This document shows positions 8,127 through 16,566 of a stretch of 59,639 bases of DNA, one piece after another. Position 1 is the first letter of the stretch; every line of letters begins with the position of its first letter. This DNA is from Planctomycetota bacterium (lineage in GTDB: Bacteria > Planctomycetota > Phycisphaerae > Phycisphaerales > SM1A02): assembly GCA_009926625.1 (NCBI GenBank), contig RFON01000016.1:1-59639 (forward strand), read 5' to 3'. A program made the position numbers and the translations under genes. A model generated the notes under the pieces. It saw only the letters and a program-made list of their open reading frames with translations, had not been told where the DNA came from and did not search any database.

Positions 8127-9737
8127 TCATGTTGGCTGACCACCGTTGGTGCGAATGGCGCGCGCTCGAGCGCGTACGCCGCGCACGGTCACCTCAGTCA
8201 ACCGCTGGGCGTTCTTGACCTGCAGTGCCATCCGCGGATTGCTCCCAAGTGCAGCTTTGTGCCGCAACAGGAAGTCCCAGTACAGCGTTGTGAAAGGGCA
8301 CGCTTCTGCCCCCTCGGACTGCGCAGGATCGAATCGGCATTCCGAGCAGTAGTTGCTCATGCGGTTGATGTACTTGCCCGTCGCGGCGTATGGCTTGGAT
8401 GCCATCACTCCACCATCGCCGTACTGCGACATGCCGAGCGTGTTGGGCAGTTCCACCCACTCCACAGCATCGACATAGACGCCGAGGTACCACGCATGCA
8501 CTTCCTGTGGACGCACGCCAAGCAGCAGTGCGTACAGCCCAGTGACCATCAGCCGCTGAATGTGATGTGCATACCCTGACTCCAGCGTCTGCGTCAGCGC
8601 CGCACGCAAGCATCGCATCTCGGTTTCGCCCGTCCAGTAGAAGTCTGGCAGCGGCTGATCAGCGTTGAGCGTGTTTCGCTGCGCATAGTCGGGCATGTGG
8701 AGCCAATAGATGCCCCGCACATACTCACGCCAGCCGAGCACCTGTCGAATGAACCCCTCCGCACTGGCCAGAGGGATGGACTTGTCTCGGAAGGCCTGTT
8801 CCACTCGTTCGATCACGCGGCGCGGGCTCAGCAGTTTCAGGTTCATCGCCGCGGACAGGCGCGAGTGGAACAACACGGGCTCGTCCGACCACATCGCATC
8901 CTCCCACCGACCGAAGTTCGGAAGACGATGTTCGATGAAGTCATCGAGCGCCGCCTCGGCTTGCTTCGGCGTCACTGGCCAATCGAAGCGGCTCAAGTCA
9001 CCCGGGTGATCCTTCAGCATGCGGTCGACGAGCCCGATCACCTCGCGCGTCGTCGAATCAGGCTTGAATGCCAGCGGTTTCCGCACGCCCTTCGGACCCT
9101 CCGCACTGAAGGACTCTCTGTTTTCGTGATCGAGATTCCACTCACCGCCCTCGGGACCACCTGATCGGTCAAGCAGCACACCGTGCTTGCGCCGCTGCTC
9201 GCGGTAGAAGTATTCCATGCGGAGCTGCTTGCGACCCGAGGCATGCGAACGAAACTCCTCTATCGTGCACAGAAAGTGGCGATCCTGCCGTACATCGATC
9301 GGCACACCCGCCGTCTTCGCCGCGCGTTCCAACATGTCCTGGACACGCCACTCCCCTGCCTGCACGAGCACCACACGGCTCGGCTTCAGGCGTGCGAGCG
9401 ACCGCACGAGGGCCAACTCGAGATCGTTGCAGCCATCGTTCGAATCCAACGATCGGTAGTCCACACGCAACCCTTCCGCTTCAAGCGAAGCGCGGAAGTG
9501 ACGCATCGCACTCAGAAAGAGCGCCGTGCGGACCTTCGATGAACGAACATGCGTGCTCTCACCGATCACTTCTGCCATCCACACGCAGTCCTGCGTCGCG
9601 TCGACGCCATCGAACGCCGCTGAATCGCGGTTGAGCTGGTCGCCAAGGCACACGATGAGGTTGCGGATGCGCGGCTTCGGCACGATGGCAAGCCTAGGCA
9701 GCCTGTTCGCCGTGGCGGGATGCCTTCGCACTGCCAT
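8127..9737 (-). CDS. Iron-sulfur photolyase / cryptochrome (prokaryotic 6-4 type)
   Basis: A 536-residue protein of the deoxyribodipyrimidine-photolyase-related (FeS-BCP) family. It opens with RNLIVCLGDQLN and contains RQVLGWREYVRGIYW, an FAD-domain stretch LMVTGLYALLLGVRPQEVHAWYL, and GGVMASKPYAATGKYINRMS. Four cysteines at 376, 464, 467 and 480 show the spacing of the [4Fe-4S] ligands of Agrobacterium PhrB (350, 438, 441, 454): 88, 3 and 13 residues. The family repairs (6-4) pyrimidine photoproducts with light and usually binds a ribolumazine antenna. It lies 15 bases downstream of an AmpG-like permease gene on the same strand. The extra ~20 N-terminal residues suggest a later start may be used. 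Confidence 0.93.
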   Translation of the reverse strand: MAVRRHPATANRLPRLAIVPKPRIRNLIVCLGDQLNRDSAAFDGVDATQDCVWMAEVIGESTHVRSSKVRTALFLSAMRHFRASLEAEGLRVDYRSLDSNDGCNDLELALVRSLARLKPSRVVLVQAGEWRVQDMLERAAKTAGVPIDVRQDRHFLCTIEEFRSHASGRKQLRMEYFYREQRRKHGVLLDRSGGPEGGEWNLDHENRESFSAEGPKGVRKPLAFKPDSTTREVIGLVDRMLKDHPGDLSRFDWPVTPKQAEAALDDFIEHRLPNFGRWEDAMWSDEPVLFHSRLSAAMNLKLLSPRRVIERVEQAFRDKSIPLASAEGFIRQVLGWREYVRGIYWLHMPDYAQRNTLNADQPLPDFYWTGETEMRCLRAALTQTLESGYAHHIQRLMVTGLYALLLGVRPQEVHAWYLGVYVDAVEWVELPNTLGMSQYGDGGVMASKPYAATGKYINRMSNYCSECRFDPAQSEGAEACPFTTLYWDFLLRHKAALGSNPRMALQVKNAQRLTEVTVRGVRARARAIRTNGGQPT

Positions 9738-9752
9738 GCGCCGCGCGGCAGA

Positions 9753-11072
9753 TCACGCGTGTGAAGCGCGCGGCCGCAGCAGCGGAATGCAAAGCAGGCC
9801 GGGTACCCCAAGCAAGACGGACCATCCGAAGAACGGCCCGTAGTCGAGGTGGCGAAGCAGCAACCCGCTCACGCTGCCACCGATTGCCCCCCCCACCGCC
9901 ATGAGCGCAGTCAGGAGCGCGTACTGCGTCGCGGCAACACGCCGCTCGCACAACGACATGAGCGCAGCAACGAAGCCGGCGCTCACCATCCCGCCAGCAA
10001 GGCTTTCCACCAAGATGACCGCGGTGAGCGCGGAGAGTGATGTCGGCGCGGCGGTCGCACCCGAGATGCTTGCACCCTGCTTCCACGCGAGCCACAGGAA
10101 GCCAGCGTTGCTCAACGCCTGCAGGATTCCGAAGATCCAAAGGCATCTCTTGAGTCCGATCTGTCCGACCAGCCAACCACCTGCGATGGCCCCAAGCACC
10201 GTGACGGCAAATCCGAAGCCTTGCCGAACCAGCGCGAGGTCTTGGAGTGAATGCCCCAGTCCCTTCAGCAGCAGCGGCTCGATCATTGCGTTGCCCACTT
10301 GGTCGGGCAACTTGAATGTCAACACGAAGAGCATCAAGATCGGCAGTCGCGTTCCCCACTGCGAAGCGAAGAGTGCGAGCGGTTCGACCAGCGCAGCACG
10401 AACGCCGTGCGCGGGTTGCTCTCGGCGCGGCGGCTCCGCAGCCCACACCGTCACGAGCGCACCAACGGCAACAAGTGCACATGCAGCGGATGCAGCAGCA
10501 GGCCAACCCCACTGTGGCGCCGCGGAGAGCAGCACAAGTCCCAGCCCTGCCCATGCCACGCGATAGCCGCTCACGAAAAGTCCCGCGCCCTTTCCGAGCG
10601 ACTCGCGCGGAAGGACATCGATTTGATAAGCACTTGCCGCAATGTCGATGGTGGCGCTGGCAATCGCCGCCAACGCGAACAGCGCAAGGAAAGGGAGTGC
10701 ATTGCCCGGACCGATCATGCATCCACCCACAAGCATCGCCGCTGCAACCAAGTGCCCCGCGCACAGCCAACTTCGGCGCTGACCGAGCGCGGCGCAGAAC
10801 GGCGGCCGCACATGATCCACGAGCGGCGCCCACAGGAACTTGATCGCGTATGGCAGCGTGAGAAGCGAGAGGAGTCCGATCGTCTCGATCGACCACTGCG
10901 CCGTCGTTGTCCAGGTGCGCACGACCGAAGTCAGCATCAGATTGGGTATGCCGCTGGAAAAGCCATAGACCGCGATCACGGCCAGCGTTGCCGCGCTCGC
11001 CTTTCCGACAGCGCCGTCCGTGCGCACTCCCGAAGTCACAGTCATCCTGCGGTGCAGGCTAGACGCAACCAA
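9753..11072 (-). CDS. MFS transporter, AmpG-like (PAT family)
   Basis: A 439-residue protein with about twelve hydrophobic helices. The first loop, GFSSGIPNLMLTSVVRTW, and the following LLTLPYAIKFLWAPLVDHVRPP and LGQRRSWL are signatures of AmpG muropeptide permeases and their acetyl-CoA-transporter (PAT) relatives. These import anhydro-muropeptides from the periplasm for cell-wall recycling, or move related solutes. Helices of the second half show IGGSVSGLLLRHLDYGPFFGWSVLLG. No peptidoglycan-recycling enzyme is adjacent, so the substrate is inferred from family only. The gene lies 15 bases downstream of an ABC ATPase gene on the same strand. The start at ATG 11072 (MVASSLHRRM) could shift to Met-9. 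Confidence 0.85.
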   Translation of the reverse strand: MVASSLHRRMTVTSGVRTDGAVGKASAATLAVIAVYGFSSGIPNLMLTSVVRTWTTTAQWSIETIGLLSLLTLPYAIKFLWAPLVDHVRPPFCAALGQRRSWLCAGHLVAAAMLVGGCMIGPGNALPFLALFALAAIASATIDIAASAYQIDVLPRESLGKGAGLFVSGYRVAWAGLGLVLLSAAPQWGWPAAASAACALVAVGALVTVWAAEPPRREQPAHGVRAALVEPLALFASQWGTRLPILMLFVLTFKLPDQVGNAMIEPLLLKGLGHSLQDLALVRQGFGFAVTVLGAIAGGWLVGQIGLKRCLWIFGILQALSNAGFLWLAWKQGASISGATAAPTSLSALTAVILVESLAGGMVSAGFVAALMSLCERRVAATQYALLTALMAVGGAIGGSVSGLLLRHLDYGPFFGWSVLLGVPGLLCIPLLRPRASHA

Positions 11073-11087
11073 CGACGGGCGCGGCGA

Positions 11088-11963
11088 TCAGTGCTCCTCG
11101 GGTCCATCCGGCGGGACGCGGCGATGCAGCACCGCCATTTGTTCGAGGTAGGGACGGATGTGCTCGTCGTCGCGCCCAATGAACGAGTCAAAGTCTCCAT
11201 CGAAGTGCACGCGTCCATCGGCAAGCATGATCACGCGCGGCGCAAGTCGGCGAAGCAAACCCGTGTCATGGGTCACCACGATGCTTGTGCGCCGGACACC
11301 AGCGGCGGGCATGGTGTGGTGCGTCTTCAGGATCAGGTCATGAACCGTCGCACACATCTCGGGGTCAAGTCCTGCCGTTGGTTCGTCGTAGAAGGCAACC
11401 ACAGGATCCATCACGAGCGCGCGGGCAATCGCCAGTCGCTTTGCCATCCCTCCAGAGAGCTCGTCGCGGTCGCGCTCGAGTAGTTGATTAGGGTCCAGCC
11501 CGACTGCGCGAAGCGCATCCACAGCAATGGGCTGGATCTGCTCCGGCGACAATCCCTTGATTTCGCTTGGCCAGAACGAGAGGTTGAAGAGCACGCTGCC
11601 GCTCAACAGCGCATTGCGTTGGAAGACAACGGCCCAGTGGATTCGCAGGCGATCCATTGCGTCCTCCGACAGCGTGGCGAGGTCAACAAGCGGTGATCCT
11701 TCCTCATCATGATTGCACATGCGCACTTTCCCGCGCTCGGCTCGGTGGTGTCCCGTCAGATGTTTCAGGAGCACGGTCTTCCCACATCCGCTGCCACCGA
11801 TCAGCGCGATGACCTCTCCACGGTTGACAGTCAGGCTGACGCCGGCGAGCACTCGAGCCTGCCCAAATGATTTGTGCAGATCCTGCACATCCATCTCAAT
11901 CGGTGCAGCGTCCTCGTGCAGCAGGCTCTCACCCATGACCCGTTTCCCTTGCATCGTTCGCAA
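11088..11963 (-). CDS. ABC transporter ATP-binding protein, MlaF/Ttg2A-like
   Basis: A 291-residue ATPase with Walker A GGSGCGKT (56-63), signature LSGGMAKR (169-176), Walker B VVAFYDEPTAGLD (188-200) and switch His in VVTHD (231-232). The signature with GMAKR and the segment VVFQRNALLSGSVLFNLSFW match the MlaF/Mkl subclass, which drives phospholipid or sterol transport between membranes. The usual partners, an MlaE permease and MlaD substrate-binding protein, are absent from the flanks, so this is an orphan ATPase. A start at Met-10 (11936) would leave a longer divergent spacer to the Rrf2 gene. It is probably co-transcribed with the AmpG-like gene downstream. Confidence 0.88.
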   Translation of the reverse strand: MRTMQGKRVMGESLLHEDAAPIEMDVQDLHKSFGQARVLAGVSLTVNRGEVIALIGGSGCGKTVLLKHLTGHHRAERGKVRMCNHDEEGSPLVDLATLSEDAMDRLRIHWAVVFQRNALLSGSVLFNLSFWPSEIKGLSPEQIQPIAVDALRAVGLDPNQLLERDRDELSGGMAKRLAIARALVMDPVVAFYDEPTAGLDPEMCATVHDLILKTHHTMPAAGVRRTSIVVTHDTGLLRRLAPRVIMLADGRVHFDGDFDSFIGRDDEHIRPYLEQMAVLHRRVPPDGPEEH

Positions 11964-12007
11964 GGCTATGCCAAACGCCCTCGCGTGCGTCAGCTACCCT
12001 TTAACGC

Positions 12008-12511
12008 GTGTACGGAAAGCACACCGAGTGCGCGATCGCGGTCCTCAGCCGACTGGCTGAGCTCTATGACGATGGCAAGACCAAGTTGGACGCAAGGGCG
12101 ATTGCCAAGACCCGCAACTTGCAGGCACCGTTCGTGGCAAAGGTCCTGACCTCGCTCGCGCACGCCGGATTGGTGAAGGGCTTCCGTGGACCAACGGGCG
12201 GATTCGTGCTCGCCCGTCACCCGAAGTCCATCACGCTGCGGCAGGTCTACGACCTGTTTGAACGCACCGATGCAAGCTTGAACTGCCCATTCGGCGGTGG
12301 TGTCTGCGGCGGGGGTGAGCCATGCCCGCTCCACGATGTCCTCGTTCAGGTGCAGCGTGACATTGACCGCTGCCTCGAGACCAACTTCGATTGCTTCCGC
12401 CTGGCGTACCAACAGCATGGGCTCCGCGCCGCTGAACAGCCGCGCATTCCACATGCGGGACCGCGGACTGCGTTCCGTGCGCGGAGTGCCGGCGCGTCGA
12501 AGCGCCTGTGA
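12008..12511 (+). CDS. Rrf2 family transcriptional regulator with three-Cys cluster motif
   Basis: A 167-residue protein with GTG start. The N-terminal winged helix shows YGKHTECAIAVLSRLAE, FVAKVLTSLAHAGLVKG and GPTGGFVLAR, the normal Rrf2 recognition wing. Three cysteines at 93, 100 and 106 lie in CPFGGGVCGGGEPCPLHD, the Rrf2 iron-sulfur motif (compare IscR and NsrR). It is therefore probably a sensor of iron-sulfur status, NO or redox state. The C-terminal ~30 residues are Arg/Ala rich and not conserved in the family. It is divergent from the Mla-type ATPase gene and may control it. A sequence TACCCT ends 7 bases before the GTG, which would fit a leaderless transcript, but the -35 is weak. 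Confidence 0.9.
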   Translation: MYGKHTECAIAVLSRLAELYDDGKTKLDARAIAKTRNLQAPFVAKVLTSLAHAGLVKGFRGPTGGFVLARHPKSITLRQVYDLFERTDASLNCPFGGGVCGGGEPCPLHDVLVQVQRDIDRCLETNFDCFRLAYQQHGLRAAEQPRIPHAGPRTAFRARSAGASKRL

Positions 12512-12526
12512 TTCGTTGTTCCCTCG

Positions 12527-14008
12527 TCAGAACAGCAGGAGACACGCCAGCGTGATGATGATCATCGCGCATGCATTCAACTGAAGGCCGACCCGCATCA
12601 TGTGTTCGGCCGGTAGTTTGCCCGTCGAGAACACCATTGCGTTCGGTGCAGTACCCACCGGCAACGCAAAGGCGAGGCTTGCAGCGAGTGCCGCTGCAAC
12701 CACCATCTGGTCGGCAGGCATTCCAAGACCGACCGCGAGCGGCCCCACAATCGGTACAGCCGTCGCAGTGAGCGCAGTATTCGAGGCGACTTCGCTGGCG
12801 ATCAGCAAAGTGGCAACAAGCAGGAACAAGATTGCCCACGGAGGCAACGCTCCGAGACTCGATGCGCTCTGTGCAATCGATTGCGAGACACCAGTGCGGT
12901 CCATGGCGTCAGCCAGACACAGACCACCGCCGAACAAGATGAACACTCCCCACGGCAACTGCCCGAGCATTTGAATGGGCACGATCCGCACACCACCAGC
13001 CCCAGGCTCTGGTAGTGCGAGCAGCAGGATTGCAGCGAGCACTGCAACGGAGCCATCCGTGAGCGGCGGCATCGGAACACCCGCGGACCGCGCAAGCGGA
13101 ACCCCAATCCATCCAACAAGCGCAATGACGAACACGGCGAGAGTGGCCCAACCACCGCGACTGATGCTCCCGCGCCGGGCAGAGGGCTCGTCCAAGGCTG
13201 CGGGTGCGAGTTCGCGCAGTGGAAGGTTGGCCCGAAGGACGAGGAACGCCGCAACAAGCGTGACCAGCGCCACAGGGACACCGAAGGTCAGCCACCGCAC
13301 AAAGTCCATGCCTTTCGTGCCAGGATGCTCTTGTGAATATCGGTTGATCCATTCAGCGGCAATCGGATTGGGAGGACTGCCCAGCACCGTCATCACGCCA
13401 CCAATCGATGCGCCGTAGGCGATCGACAGCATGACGGCGCTGCGGAAGTTGCGCAGCGGAAGAGCCGTGGTCGGCATCGACGAATTGCCGCGCTCAACGG
13501 CGTGGATCGTCGCAAGCACCATCGGAAGAAGCATTGCTACTGTTGCGGTGTTCGATACCACTGCACTGACCAATGCGGATACGACCAAGAACCCAAGCGT
13601 GAGTCCTTGCGGCGATGAACCAACGATGGCAATGACCGACCGAAGCAATCGTGCTGCGATTCCATGACGCTCCAGTGCCAGTGAGAGAACGCAGCCGCCT
13701 GCGAACAGGAAGATCAACTCGTTCGCGTACGGCGCGAGGATGGCGCTCCCCTTGCCTGCCCCGATCATCGGCAGCACGACCACGGGCAGCAGGCTCGTGA
13801 CGGCCAGGTCAACGCACTGGCTCGCCCACCAGAGCGCCATCCACCCCAACAAACCAATCGTTCCCGCTGCAGGTTCCGTGAAACTGCCCCAACCACCGTG
13901 CTGCGGATGGAACATGAACCACAGGACTGCACCGAGCGTCGGACCAGCAGCCACTGCCACTGTTCGGAATGCACCCTTTCCAATCCCATCGGCAGAGGCC
14001 ATCATCAT
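12527..14008 (-). CDS. DASS/SLC13 family anion (dicarboxylate) transporter
   Basis: From ATG 14008 the protein has about 493 residues and roughly eleven hydrophobic segments. Family features are an early LGWMALWWASQCVDLAVTSL (the W-W-ES position), internal NTATVAMLLPMVLA, GASIGGVMTVLGSPPNPIA, and SNTALTATAVPIVGPLA near the end. The paired S-N-T and P-N-x-I motifs form the Na+/carboxylate site of DASS carriers. It probably imports di- or tricarboxylates, or sulfate. An upstream in-frame start at 14047 is less likely. The ATG at 14008 overlaps the stop of the glycosyltransferase gene (ATGA), so translation is probably coupled. It is the third gene of the DtxR-GT41-DASS operon. Confidence 0.9.
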   Translation of the reverse strand: MMMASADGIGKGAFRTVAVAAGPTLGAVLWFMFHPQHGGWGSFTEPAAGTIGLLGWMALWWASQCVDLAVTSLLPVVVLPMIGAGKGSAILAPYANELIFLFAGGCVLSLALERHGIAARLLRSVIAIVGSSPQGLTLGFLVVSALVSAVVSNTATVAMLLPMVLATIHAVERGNSSMPTTALPLRNFRSAVMLSIAYGASIGGVMTVLGSPPNPIAAEWINRYSQEHPGTKGMDFVRWLTFGVPVALVTLVAAFLVLRANLPLRELAPAALDEPSARRGSISRGGWATLAVFVIALVGWIGVPLARSAGVPMPPLTDGSVAVLAAILLLALPEPGAGGVRIVPIQMLGQLPWGVFILFGGGLCLADAMDRTGVSQSIAQSASSLGALPPWAILFLLVATLLIASEVASNTALTATAVPIVGPLAVGLGMPADQMVVAAALAASLAFALPVGTAPNAMVFSTGKLPAEHMMRVGLQLNACAMIIITLACLLLF

Positions 14009-15762
14009 GCCTTCGCCCCTGGTGCCGATCCACACGCACTCCGCCATGCATCACGGACGAGTGTCTGCCAGCGAGCCGCATACGCCGTTGCATCGCACAG
14101 CGCACTCGCCGCCACTTCCGTTCGCAGCGATGCACGAAGCTGAGACAGCAACGCAGAATCCTGCGCAGTCCGCGTCGCCACAGACACAAAGGCGTCGTCG
14201 CTGCTCGCCGCCCACTCCGAATGCCCGACGGCCGCGAGCAGCGATGCCCCCACGCGTGCGGCGTGCCGATCACCCACACGGGACACCACTGGAACACCCA
14301 TCCACAGTGCCTCGCATGTCGTCGTGGTGCCGTTGTAGGGCAGCGTGTCGAGCGCGACATGCACTCGCCGATAGAGCGCAAGGTGCTCTTGCTGCGTCGG
14401 CAGATGCGTGACGATCTCCAGTCGTTCGGGCGGAACACCGTGCCGCGCAAATCGATCACGAAGCGGAACGACGACACTCCGATCAGACAAGAATCGACTC
14501 TTCACGAGCAACTGCGAGCTCGGCACGGCCTGCAACACGCGCGCCCAGAGCGCCATGCACGAATCGGAGATCTTCGAGGCGAGATTGAATGATCCGAAAG
14601 TGATCGGCCCGTCTGGTGGCGGTCCAGGCGTTGGCATATCGGCGTGCGGCGTGTAACAGAGGAAACAAGGATCGATCCGCACCAGTCGCTCGCTGCAACG
14701 CTCGTCGGTGCCTTGCGGATCGGTGATTGAATCCACGACCCGAATCGCCACGCCAGGATGCCCCGTGGTGTTCGGGTATCCAATTGCCGAGATCGTCACT
14801 GGTGCTGGCGGGCGATCAATCACTGCGATCCTGCCGCCCGCTGTGTGACCGCCCAGTTCAACAAGCACATCGACCTCGTCGAGCGCGATGCGCTTGCTGA
14901 TCGATGCATCGTCCATCATCCCCACCTCCGTCCAAGCGTCTGCTCGCGCGCGGAAGTGCTGCGCGCCCTCGTCCGCGGCGCCCGCGTTGAGCAGCGAGTA
15001 CACCGAAAGCCGCCAGTCGCTTGGCTTCGCGTCGAAGAGTGCAGCAGCGAAACGAGCGACTGGGTGACTTCGAAGATCGGCACTCAGGATCCCGACATGC
15101 AGTGGCCGCTCTGGATCTGGGTGGCGTGCTGCTGGCATCCGAAGGGGTGGAACGCACGCGCGGTATCTCAGGTGTTCAGCCGACACTTCGTCGGCTGGCA
15201 GGTCTGCATAGTTCGTGAGCATCAGCAGGGTCGCGCGAATCCCTGCATCGTTCGGATGATCATCGGCAAGTTGCCGTATCAGTGCGATCGCCTCTCGCAA
15301 CTGCCCCGTTGCTTCGAGCAGCGCCCCGAGATTTCGCGTCATCTCTGGCCACCCCGGCTTTGCAGCGAGTCCCGCCTTCGCCGCCTCGATGCCAGCGGCG
15401 ATGTCATCGAGTTGATTGCATGCGATCGTCAGCCCCATGTACGACAGCGGATACTTCGGGTCGAGCCGAACCGACTCCTCGAAGTGAGCTCGCGCTTCAC
15501 GAAAGCGTCGCACATGCATGAGCGCACTTCCGAGGTTGCTTCGGTAGGCAGGCGAGTCCGGCAGTGCTCGGACCGAGCGTTCCAGATGATGGATGCCTTG
15601 TTCGTGCTGCCCACTCTCGACAAGCGCAAGTCCGAGCGCATGGACAGCTGCCATGTCGCGCGGATCGCGCTGCACCATGAGCCGCAGCGCCGAAAGTGCC
15701 TGCACAGATCGCCCCGAGCGAAGGTCCTCGAACGCCCTCTGGATCGCTGCCGCAGATGCCAT
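14005..15762 (-). CDS. TPR plus O-GlcNAc transferase-like (GT41/SPINDLY) protein
   Basis: A 585-residue cytosolic-type protein. Residues about 1-200 form TPR-like repeats (AAVHALGLALVESGQHEQGI, PAYRSNLGSALMHVRRFREA and MTRNLGALLEATGQLREAI). Residues about 218-580 form the two-lobed GT41 domain. It contains VGILSADLRSHPVARF, whose H233 aligns with the key histidine of human OGT. It also has LDEVDVLVELGGHTAGGR, GYPNTTGHPGVAIRVVD, ITFGSFNLASKISD and LDTLPYNGTTTTCEALWMG. The family transfers GlcNAc or fucose to protein Ser/Thr, and in bacteria glycosylates flagellin, adhesins or EF-P. The ATG at 15762 shares one base with the DtxR stop (TGATG), so the long upstream frame extension is discarded. 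The pairing with a metal regulator is unexpected. Confidence 0.9.
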   Translation of the reverse strand: MASAAAIQRAFEDLRSGRSVQALSALRLMVQRDPRDMAAVHALGLALVESGQHEQGIHHLERSVRALPDSPAYRSNLGSALMHVRRFREARAHFEESVRLDPKYPLSYMGLTIACNQLDDIAAGIEAAKAGLAAKPGWPEMTRNLGALLEATGQLREAIALIRQLADDHPNDAGIRATLLMLTNYADLPADEVSAEHLRYRACVPPLRMPAARHPDPERPLHVGILSADLRSHPVARFAAALFDAKPSDWRLSVYSLLNAGAADEGAQHFRARADAWTEVGMMDDASISKRIALDEVDVLVELGGHTAGGRIAVIDRPPAPVTISAIGYPNTTGHPGVAIRVVDSITDPQGTDERCSERLVRIDPCFLCYTPHADMPTPGPPPDGPITFGSFNLASKISDSCMALWARVLQAVPSSQLLVKSRFLSDRSVVVPLRDRFARHGVPPERLEIVTHLPTQQEHLALYRRVHVALDTLPYNGTTTTCEALWMGVPVVSRVGDRHAARVGASLLAAVGHSEWAASSDDAFVSVATRTAQDSALLSQLRASLRTEVAASALCDATAYAARWQTLVRDAWRSACGSAPGAKA

Positions 15763-16484
15763 CAGGCCACGCCAACCTTTCGATCGGTCGCACGCGCTGC
15801 ACGGGAAGCGCGCCGTCGTAACCGCGGCTGCTCCACCTCGACCGCCATGACGCGCTGCGCGATGCTGCGGCCCACACGAACGGGCGCGCGCCGACCGATC
15901 CGCAGCTGAACGCCGGACGCCCCTGATGCGGACTGCATCACCACCACTGCAGCGCCGGGGAGCAGTCCACAACTCGCAGCGGTCCTGAGAAACCGAGGCG
16001 ACTGATGCATCACCCGCTCAATTCGGGCTCGCGCACCAGTCGCAAGGCGATCCAATGGAACATCCTTCGCCACGCGAAGGTGCCCCCGCGCAGTGGGTAT
16101 GGGATCGCCATGGGGGTCCCGCGACGGATGCCCGAGCAGCGCATCGAGCCGATTGAGCACGCGTGGCGACAGTGCGTGCTCAAGCCGCTCCGCCTCGACA
16201 TGCACTTCAGTCCAATCAAGCCCGATGTACCGAACGAGGAAGCATTCGATGATGCGATGACGGCGAAGGACATCGAGCGCCTTGCGACGCCCCAGCGGCG
16301 TCAGCGACACGCTCCCGTACCTCGGCGCACGCAGCAATCCTCGCCGTGCAAGTCGCTGCACCATCGACGTCACTGTCCCCTTGGTCAGACGCAGTTCTTG
16401 TGCGAGACGCGCCACGCCCACTTCGCCTTGCCGGCTCAGTGTCTCGACAGCCTTGAGGTAGTTCTCCACCGTCTCCGTGACCAC
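15762..16484 (-). CDS. DtxR/MntR family metal-dependent regulator
   Basis: A 240-residue protein with GTG start. The N-terminal helix-turn-helix is TVENYLKAVETLSRQGEVGV, then LRLTKGTVTSMVQRLARRGLL and VSLTPLGRRKALDVLRRHRI. The dimerisation and metal-site domain follows, with VEAERLEHALSPRVLNRLDALLGHPSRDPHGDPIP. Both are diagnostic of the DtxR family. Residues about 135-235 form an SH3/FeoA-like domain, giving the long IdeR/DtxR type. It should repress metal uptake genes when loaded with Mn or Fe. It is divergent from an NRAMP transporter, with a perfect palindrome between them. The downstream glycosyltransferase and carboxylate carrier overlap translationally, so they may be expressed with it. 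Confidence 0.93.
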   Translation of the reverse strand: MVTETVENYLKAVETLSRQGEVGVARLAQELRLTKGTVTSMVQRLARRGLLRAPRYGSVSLTPLGRRKALDVLRRHRIIECFLVRYIGLDWTEVHVEAERLEHALSPRVLNRLDALLGHPSRDPHGDPIPTARGHLRVAKDVPLDRLATGARARIERVMHQSPRFLRTAASCGLLPGAAVVVMQSASGASGVQLRIGRRAPVRVGRSIAQRVMAVEVEQPRLRRRASRAARATDRKVGVA

Positions 16485-16528
16485 GGATGAAGCGTACTTC
16501 CGCCACCAGCGATCGGCGGCGAGTCAGT

Positions 16529-16548
16529 AAGTTTGACGAGTCAAACTT
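16529..16548. promoter_or_regulatory. Palindromic operator between dtxR-like gene and mntH
   Basis: Two perfect 9-base arms, AAGTTTGAC and GTCAAACTT, flank a two-base centre (GA). The site sits 20 bases upstream of the NRAMP start and 45 upstream of the regulator start. The size and AT-rich arm ends fit DtxR/MntR operators. It overlaps the proposed -35 of mntH, so a metal-loaded repressor bound here would block transcription. The binding protein is inferred from context. Confidence 0.75.
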
Positions 16549-16560
16549 TGGGGCTACCAT
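16532..16560 (+). promoter_or_regulatory. Predicted sigma-70 promoter of mntH, leaderless transcript
   Basis: TTTGAC (16532-16537) and TACCAT (16555-16560) are separated by exactly 17 bases. The expected transcription start then falls at or next to the A of the mntH ATG (16567). That predicts a leaderless mRNA, which agrees with the absence of any ribosome site. The -35 hexamer lies inside the palindrome. Confidence 0.5.
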
Positions 16561-16566
16561 GTTTCC

